A DNA stretch of 64,000 nt from an uncultured Chitinophagales bacterium. GTDB taxonomy: Bacteria > Bacteroidota > Bacteroidia > Chitinophagales > Chitinophagaceae. Shown here piece after piece: positions 58,917 through 64,000 of this stretch. Every line of letters begins with the position of its first letter. The first letter of the stretch is position 1. Made by a program: the position numbers and the translations under genes. The stretch lies in NCBI GenBank assembly GCA_946886475.1, contig CAMPIQ010000001.1:1-64000 (forward strand), written 5' to 3'. The notes beneath the pieces are model-generated. The model was not told where the DNA came from. It worked only from the letters and a program-made list of their open reading frames with translations, and did no database searches.

Positions 58917-59342
58917 TTAATGCGTTTCCGTATAGTTTTTAAAACTATTCAGAATGGCCTGCCAGCCATTTCTTTGCAATTCCAGGGAATTCACAGTTTC
59001 CGTTTCAAAGGTTTCAGTTACTTCGGTACCATTTGCCACTTTACTGAATCCAACCCTGACCTTCCTTTCATCATCAAGTGTGAATTCAATTGTTTTATGT
59101 TTTTCAATTTTGGTGTAAACACCACCAAAGTCAAAACTAAAGCTGCCATCCTTTGCAGCCATAGTGGTGGAGAATTTGCCACCGGTGCTCAGATCATTTT
59201 CTGCCCTTGGTGCATGCCAGTCATCAGATGCCTGGTACCAGCGGGTGATATGCTCCGGACCGGTAAAATATTCCCATACTTTTTCAACAGGCGCATCTAC
59301 TGTGGTTTGAACTGTAATACTTGTTGAATTGGTTGTTTCCAT
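58917..59342 (-). CDS. AHSA1/SRPBCC-family protein
   Basis: This is 141 residues from ATG 59342; the TTG at 59348 is not needed. The AHSA1 signature is TVDAPVEKVWEYFTGPEHITRWYQASDDWHAPRAENDL, and WQAILNSFKNYTE marks the C-terminal helix. The family includes polyketide cyclase-like and toxin-antitoxin-linked proteins. The activity is unknown. It is transcribed alone with a proper -7 box (TAAGTTTG) 19 bases before the ATG. A second SRPBCC gene lies 1.2 kb away on the opposite strand but is not closely related. Confidence 0.85.
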   Translation of the reverse strand: METTNSTSITVQTTVDAPVEKVWEYFTGPEHITRWYQASDDWHAPRAENDLSTGGKFSTTMAAKDGSFSFDFGGVYTKIEKHKTIEFTLDDERKVRVGFSKVANGTEVTETFETETVNSLELQRNGWQAILNSFKNYTETH

Positions 59343-59361
59343 TGTCAAATTTTTTGTGTTA

Positions 59362-59369
59362 CAAACTTA
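59362..59369 (-). promoter_or_regulatory. -7 box (TAAGTTTG) of the AHSA1-like gene
   Basis: This is an exact TAnnTTTG match on the minus strand, 19 bases before the ATG at 59342. It gives a short, conventional leader. Confidence 0.5.
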
Positions 59370-59515
59370 AATTACTATCTGCAATTACAGAGGGTGGTAA
59401 GCGTCATATAAAGGGGGCAATTGCGGATGGGTTTTGATATGGTTCAGTTCAGGTATTACCGTTGAATAGGGTTTCATATGGAAAGGATTTCTTACATTCA
59501 TTCAAATGGTTTGTC

Positions 59516-60241
59516 ATGAAAAGCTTAGCTGTCCTGACATTTATAACAGGAGTAATATTCATCATGAATACAGCGTATTCACACAGGTATATTAATGTGG
59601 AATTAAGCGGTGCGTATCAATTGAATAAAGACCTCCGGGAGGAGGTAGTGATATTTGCCGATGGCTATTTTACACATACTGTTTTCAACAAAAAAGATAA
59701 AAAATTCATCTCCACAAGAGGGGGTGTGTACACCATTGATGATGAAGACCTGATAGTGCAATATGAGTTCAATACAATGGATACGGATCAGGTGGGAAGG
59801 GAGATAAAGTATACGATAGAGGTGGAAGAAAAGGAAATTGAATTTGACCTGAATGGTGAAAAGCAGGAATGGGCCAGAATAGATGATGGGGATAAAGGAT
59901 TAGCTGGTCTATGGGAAATAACGGCACGCCGGCAGGAGGGCAAACTGGTGCCGATTCATCAACGGGGAACACGCAAAACCATTAAAATACTTTCTTCAAC
60001 CAGGTTTCAATGGGCGGCTATTGATCCGGGTACCAGGCAATTCATGGGTACAGGAGGCGGCACTTATCAATTTGAAAACGGTAAATACACGGAAAATATC
60101 GAATTCTTTTCCAGGGATAGTTCAAGGGTAGGACAGTCATTGAATTTTGACGGAAGGCTTGAAAACGGTGAATGGCATCATAGTGGCGTGAGTTCAAAGG
60201 GGGATCCCATCTACGAAGTGTGGAGCCGCAAAAAACAATAG
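59516..60241 (+). CDS. Secreted protein with two tandem beta modules
   Basis: This is 241 residues from ATG 59516, at the start of a signal peptide (KSLAVLTFITGVIFIMNTAYS); the TTG at 59462 is less likely. The mature protein has an internal duplication: module 1 (about 30-125: LSGAYQLNKD, FADGYFTHTVF, GGVYTIDDEDLIVQYEFNTMD, IEFDLNGEKQEWARI) and module 2 (about 130-240: LAGLWEIT, RFQWAAID, GGTYQFENGKYTENIEFFSRD, ENGEWHHSG). Each looks like a small lipocalin-type barrel. No family name is certain. It is alone between two divergent genes. Confidence 0.7.
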   Translation: MKSLAVLTFITGVIFIMNTAYSHRYINVELSGAYQLNKDLREEVVIFADGYFTHTVFNKKDKKFISTRGGVYTIDDEDLIVQYEFNTMDTDQVGREIKYTIEVEEKEIEFDLNGEKQEWARIDDGDKGLAGLWEITARRQEGKLVPIHQRGTRKTIKILSSTRFQWAAIDPGTRQFMGTGGGTYQFENGKYTENIEFFSRDSSRVGQSLNFDGRLENGEWHHSGVSSKGDPIYEVWSRKKQ

Positions 60242-60369
60242 TATTTCCTTCAAAATTCAGTTGTGACTGGATACCTGCTTTTTCAGGCTGCAATTATGGA
60301 CCGTAAGCGTGTATGTGGTCTGCATACCAAACAATAAATGAATTTATTATTTAATCAAAGTTGATGTAA

Positions 60370-61380
60370 TTAATTAGCTGGTGCAGCCAGCAGCAATGCA
60401 ATCAGCGCCCAGTTAGAACCGGCAGCCGAAATAAACTGGTCGCCATCTTTAGGAAATCCCGTTTCAACGAATGGCACTCCCGGAAAACTTCTTGATTTGA
60501 TTCTCCATGAACCATCAGGCTGTTGGTTGCGCAATAGAAAATCAATTCCTTTTTCAAAAGCTTCATCTTCCGGTTTAAGCTGGCCTGATTCAAACAATGC
60601 GTATAAATTTTGTCCGGTAGCATAGGCATCAGATTCTAATGTGGCAAGCTGTGACCATCCTCCATCAGGCTTTTGATCATTCAGTAATTTACCTGCCTGT
60701 TGCCTGATGAAATTTTCGTCGGCTCCTGCCCATGTAAGACCTAATAGTTGAAAAGCTTTCTCTTCATTGGTTTCAGGTATTTCTTTCATCAGCCATTCTT
60801 TGGCTTTTGCGGTCCTGGAAAGTACACTGTTTTGAAGTGCAGGGGTAGCATAATCATTCATAGCTTTGATAACTAATGCGGTTGCTGTGAATGCATAATA
60901 TTCAAGTGGTGGTCTTGGATTGGGACTGACCCAGCTGCCATTGGCTGTTTGTCTTTGCATGAGATTTTTCACCAGTAATTGCATATCCTTGTTGGCCGGG
61001 TAATTATTTTCTGATAGTGCCCAAAGCGAATAGGTGCCCGACATCACTATGGCTACAGGATCATTGTTCTGGGCACTGGTTGATTTGCGGCTTTTCAGTG
61101 TGGCCAGAATAGACTCAAGGTTTTCATTATAAATGGTATCGTTAATGGCATAACCTTTTTTCCTGGCCCTGTAGGTGCTGATGGCCGTCATGTCCTGGTG
61201 GTGACAGGAATGACAGGTGCCTGCATTTTCAAGAAAAAGCCGGTCACTGGGTTGTAGCAGGGAGATGCCTTTGTTAATGGCATTACTGATCTTTTGGGGA
61301 TCGTTTCCGAACCGGTTTGAAAGCGTAGTAAATGAAAATATCATTACTGCCAGTGATAAGAGGAGAAATAGTTTTTTCAT
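60370..61380 (-). CDS. Secreted protein with a C-x2-C-H heme-c motif and terpene-cyclase-like repeats
   Basis: This 336-residue protein has a signal peptide (about 1-20). A heme-c-type site AGTCHSCHHQD lies at Cys56/Cys59/His60. The remaining ~250 residues are helical, with repeats resembling the QW motifs of squalene-hopene cyclase and prenyltransferases: RQTANGSWVSP, NDQKPDGGWSQL and RNQQPDGSWRIKS. The aspartate-rich catalytic DxDD of cyclases is not seen, so it may be a binding toroid and not an enzyme. It lies 14 bases after the ankyrin gene and is co-transcribed with it. The combination of features is unusual. Confidence 0.82.
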   Translation of the reverse strand: MKKLFLLLSLAVMIFSFTTLSNRFGNDPQKISNAINKGISLLQPSDRLFLENAGTCHSCHHQDMTAISTYRARKKGYAINDTIYNENLESILATLKSRKSTSAQNNDPVAIVMSGTYSLWALSENNYPANKDMQLLVKNLMQRQTANGSWVSPNPRPPLEYYAFTATALVIKAMNDYATPALQNSVLSRTAKAKEWLMKEIPETNEEKAFQLLGLTWAGADENFIRQQAGKLLNDQKPDGGWSQLATLESDAYATGQNLYALFESGQLKPEDEAFEKGIDFLLRNQQPDGSWRIKSRSFPGVPFVETGFPKDGDQFISAAGSNWALIALLLAAPAN

Positions 61381-61394
61381 GTTGCCATTTATAT

Positions 61395-62366
61395 TTATCT
61401 GGCGCCTGCCTTTTTCAACAGGTCAACCGTTTTAGTATTTCCTTTTTTCATTGCCCACATTAAGGCAGTGGAGCCATCTTTAGCTTTATGATGTACATCC
61501 GCGCCTTTATCCAATAACAGTGAAATGATTTCCGGATTGTCATGTTCATTGTATACAGCCCACATTAAAGCACTTACACCACCATCATCTATGGCGTTGA
61601 CATTGTTGGTTTTTTGAAGCACCGCTTTTATTGAAGGCAGATCATTGTACGTAACCACCCCGCTTACTGCAGTAAGTCCGAATACTGATCTTAAATCCGG
61701 GTCTGCTCCATTATTGAGCAGCCATAGTGTTACCGGCCGGTTTACATTGAAGATGGCATTTATCAAAGCTGTACCTCCAATAGTATCTTTTGCATTGATC
61801 TCAATTCCTGATCTTACAAGGTAAGATGCAGTGGTAGTATCGCCGAATAAGGCCGCCCGCATTAAGCAGGTTTCCTGTTTTTTATTTTTAGCCAGGGGAT
61901 CGGCACCATGGTCAACTAAATATTTGATGGTACTGAACTGGTTATTGCCAACGCTTGCTATCAGCAAGGCCGTATTTCCTGAATGGGCAACCAGATTCAC
62001 ATCAGCATCATAACTGATCAGCAGTTTTATTTTTTCAGGATCCTGTACAGACCACATCAGGGCGGTTTCTCCATCTTTATTTTTTGCATTCGGATCAGCA
62101 CCTTTTTCCAGAAGCACTTTCATAATATCTATGGAACTATATAAAGCAGCATTCATTATTGGATAATCACCATATTCATCCGGCTGGTTTATATTTTTCT
62201 TAGTCGCAAGTTTCTGTACTAAGGCCAGGTTGTTTTGTTGAATGGCTTTATAAAGCTCCCGGGTTTTTTGTTGTGCGTTTGTTTCTAATGCCTGGAACTG
62301 GCAAATCAAAAAGGCAACAATGAAAAAGGATCTGGTTAACCTGGTTGCTGGCGCGAATGGGAACAT
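61395..62366 (-). CDS. Secreted ankyrin-repeat protein
   Basis: This 323-residue protein has a signal peptide (about 1-30, ending TNAQQ) and about eight ankyrin repeats (for example GDYPIMNAALYSSIDIMKVLLEKGADPNAK, GETALMWSVQDPEKIKLLI, GVSALMWAVYNEHDN, GSTALMWAMKKGNTKTV). Ankyrin stacks bind other proteins; here the location is periplasmic. The strand and the short gap put it upstream of the heme-c/terpene-cyclase-like gene, and the DUF418 gene lies 55 bases upstream. A partner role in that unit is plausible. Confidence 0.87.
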   Translation of the reverse strand: MFPFAPATRLTRSFFIVAFLICQFQALETNAQQKTRELYKAIQQNNLALVQKLATKKNINQPDEYGDYPIMNAALYSSIDIMKVLLEKGADPNAKNKDGETALMWSVQDPEKIKLLISYDADVNLVAHSGNTALLIASVGNNQFSTIKYLVDHGADPLAKNKKQETCLMRAALFGDTTTASYLVRSGIEINAKDTIGGTALINAIFNVNRPVTLWLLNNGADPDLRSVFGLTAVSGVVTYNDLPSIKAVLQKTNNVNAIDDGGVSALMWAVYNEHDNPEIISLLLDKGADVHHKAKDGSTALMWAMKKGNTKTVDLLKKAGAR

Positions 62367-62421
62367 ATTTTTTAAATCATTATTAAGTTAAGCATTATAA
62401 ATTACATGCAGGTATATTCCA

Positions 62422-63678
62422 TCAGGATGTTATGGTATTCAGTTCAACAGCCTGTTTTTTCATTGAGAAGGAGTTTCCATAAACCAATTTTCTCCATAGC
62501 CATTCAGCTGGCCCATAATTAAAATGGATTAGCCATAACCTGCTATACCCTACCTGGAGCATGAAGATCACGATGGCAAGGGGGAAGAATATTGCAGGTC
62601 CAAATTGAATTCCCAATCCAAATCCAATGTTATAGTAAAGGATGATACCCAAAACAGATTGCATCAGGTAATTGGTCAGGGCCATTCTTCCTGCAGGAGC
62701 AAATAATTTTAATTTTTTATTCCAGGAATCTTTTAGCCATAAGAGGCAAAACGCCGATGCATAGGCAAGGCTAAGTGGAACTACACTCAATGCATAAAAA
62801 ATAGTATCGGCCAATCCCATTGGATCTGAATAGTAAAACCTGCCATCATTTTCAAAATAAGCCATAGCAATGCTGCACGGTAAGCCAATGATGAATCCCC
62901 ATTTACAAAGTTTTTGAAATAAAATTTTGTTTTCCGCAAGCTTTGTATAAATGAGTTTGCGTCCAACATAAAGTCCAAGCAGGAACATGCCTAATACTTT
63001 AGGTAAACGGTTCGAGGATAAAAGATAACTCCATCTAAAATAAATACCACTAAAGTTCCATTTTAAAATTTCGTCATATCCGGCATTGTGATTATAGAGG
63101 TAACCACGATCGGCTATGATACCGAATTTTTTATCTGATTCAGTTCCCAGCTTATTAAAATATGCTCCAGGGTCCCAGCCCGTAAACATTTTAAATACAT
63201 CAATAGCAATGGGAGATAAGATCAGAAAGATCCAGATCAGGATCAAAGACCGGTTGGGTAATTTATTGAATAAAGGCAATAAGCATCCCAACAGGGCATA
63301 CAGCATTAAGATGTCGCCATCCCATAAAAAAAATGCATGAAAACAGCCAAATAAAAATAAAATGAAAAGTCTCCGGTAGAAGATCTTAATACCATTAGTT
63401 TTTTTGTGCTGGTTGCGCAACAGAATTATGGAGAAACCAATTCCAAACAATAAGGAGAAAAGCGAATAGAATTTACCTGATACCAATACCTGCCCAGTAA
63501 AGAATAACCATTGATCCATTTCATATGTAAATAATCCCGCTTTCAATTCAGGATTTAAAAATGTATAACCACAGAAGGCCGCACTATTGGCCAGGAAAAT
63601 ACCAAGCAGCGCAAAACCCCTGAGTGCATCCAGAACCGGTGCTCTTTCCAATGGTTGAACGGGAGATGGAAGTTTCAT
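62422..63678 (-). CDS. DUF418 membrane protein
   Basis: This 418-residue integral membrane protein has about nine spans. The family signature is the start RAPVLDALRGFALLGIFLAN and the C-terminal GRMALTNYLMQSVLGIILYY, FGPAIFFPLAIVIFMLQVGYSRLWL, FNYGPAEWLWRKLVYG (the DUF418 block). Members resemble acyltransferase-3-like or HGSNAT-like proteins, but the activity is not proven. It is followed by the ankyrin gene and preceded by the end of a ricin-like gene on the same strand. Confidence 0.9.
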   Translation of the reverse strand: MKLPSPVQPLERAPVLDALRGFALLGIFLANSAAFCGYTFLNPELKAGLFTYEMDQWLFFTGQVLVSGKFYSLFSLLFGIGFSIILLRNQHKKTNGIKIFYRRLFILFLFGCFHAFFLWDGDILMLYALLGCLLPLFNKLPNRSLILIWIFLILSPIAIDVFKMFTGWDPGAYFNKLGTESDKKFGIIADRGYLYNHNAGYDEILKWNFSGIYFRWSYLLSSNRLPKVLGMFLLGLYVGRKLIYTKLAENKILFQKLCKWGFIIGLPCSIAMAYFENDGRFYYSDPMGLADTIFYALSVVPLSLAYASAFCLLWLKDSWNKKLKLFAPAGRMALTNYLMQSVLGIILYYNIGFGLGIQFGPAIFFPLAIVIFMLQVGYSRLWLIHFNYGPAEWLWRKLVYGNSFSMKKQAVELNTITS

Positions 63679-63729
63679 TATTTTTTAATGGATGTTTATT
63701 GAGACCAATTCAAGCTTCAGGCATCATTT

Positions 63730-64000
63730 TCAGGGCATGAACCACCACATTTGTTTAGTAGATTTAAAACGTATGGATTGGTGTGATGGGTCAGGCGGCT
63801 GAACATCCCATGCAAGGGTATTTAGGTATACAGATTGATCAGCTGCAGGTTGAATATAAAACTTGTTTCCCGTAGAATTCATAATAAAAATATTATTGGG
63901 ACCGGGCGTTTCATCCAGTGATATGAATCCGGTGGTTTGATAACCCATGTACCGGCCGGCGCTGTTTTTAAAATGCCATTGATTTGTTCCTGTATTGATT
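63730..64000 (-). CDS. Ricin-type beta-trefoil protein, 3' part (5' end outside the window)
   Basis: The frame is open from the window edge and ends at 63730. The visible 89 residues include TNQWHFKNSAGRYMGYQTTG, NIFIMNSTGNKFYIQPAADQ, and the closing KQMWWFMP. The Q-x-W (NQWHF, QMWWF) and GR-Y features are typical of the carbohydrate-binding RICIN lobes. The ATG at 63948 is only an internal Met. The rest of the protein, possibly a glycoside hydrolase or other secreted enzyme, is outside the window. Confidence 0.65.
   Translation of the reverse strand, partial: INTGTNQWHFKNSAGRYMGYQTTGFISLDETPGPNNIFIMNSTGNKFYIQPAADQSVYLNTLAWDVQPPDPSHQSIRFKSTKQMWWFMP

Overview
The window reads as chromosomal DNA of a Bacteroidota species, most likely Chitinophagaceae. 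The evidence is the repeated TAnnTTTG promoter box, the near absence of Shine-Dalgarno sequences, and family content such as FtsK-LolA, DUF5686 with a CarboxypepD_reg-like domain, DUF4251, DUF4382, DUF3307-SatD, DUF1343/NamZ, LuxC-type acyl-CoA reductase and the short alpha-glucan phosphorylase-like protein. It is mostly core genome with short intergenic regions. I see no phage, insertion sequence, CRISPR array or integrase. There is one tRNA, tRNA-Val(GAC).

Layout. 1-5.1 kb: end of a membrane protein, ftsK, lolA, and an mntR-like/ZIP metal operon. 5.1-10.8 kb: a lipoprotein, two alpha-glucan enzymes and ispH. 10.8-15.9 kb: HtrA protease, acyl-CoA reductase, ferredoxin, proline dehydrogenase and the tRNA. 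15.8-22 kb: cupin, thyA-folA-methyltransferase, and the three-gene transhydrogenase operon. 22-25.9 kb: a DUF3307-SatD pair with three operators, an RNA m5C methyltransferase and a LysM protein. 25.9-36 kb: fmt, NamZ-like, FKBP, pepT, OmpA, ExbB-ExbD, and divergent prmC and ribD-yigZ. 36-42 kb: VOC protein, pyrimidine-dimer glycosylase-like, icd, Crp, metallo-beta-lactamase fold and pdxJ. 42-53 kb: mostly envelope or secreted proteins, a phosphoesterase/nucleotidyltransferase pair, a GGT homolog and two tiny membrane proteins not called as ordinary genes. 53-64 kb: flavoprotein, amidohydrolase, orphan receiver, SRPBCC and lipoproteins, then a run of membrane or exported proteins (heme-c motif plus terpene-cyclase-like repeats, ankyrin, DUF418, and a truncated ricin-like lectin).

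Most notable: (1) a SatD-like regulator whose N-terminus looks like a class III nucleotide cyclase fold, fused to an HTH, paired with a membrane DUF3307 protein and preceded by three palindromes at an exact 29-bp period; (2) promoter boxes ending only 3-6 nt before the start codon in many genes, which predicts leaderless mRNAs; (3) a phosphorylase-family enzyme with threonine where the PLP lysine should be; (4) two related 42-47 residue single-span membrane proteins about 10 kb apart; (5) heptameric repeats in opposite orientations flanking a gene end, one of which encodes the last residues of IspH. Function calls rest on motifs read by eye. No database search was possible.
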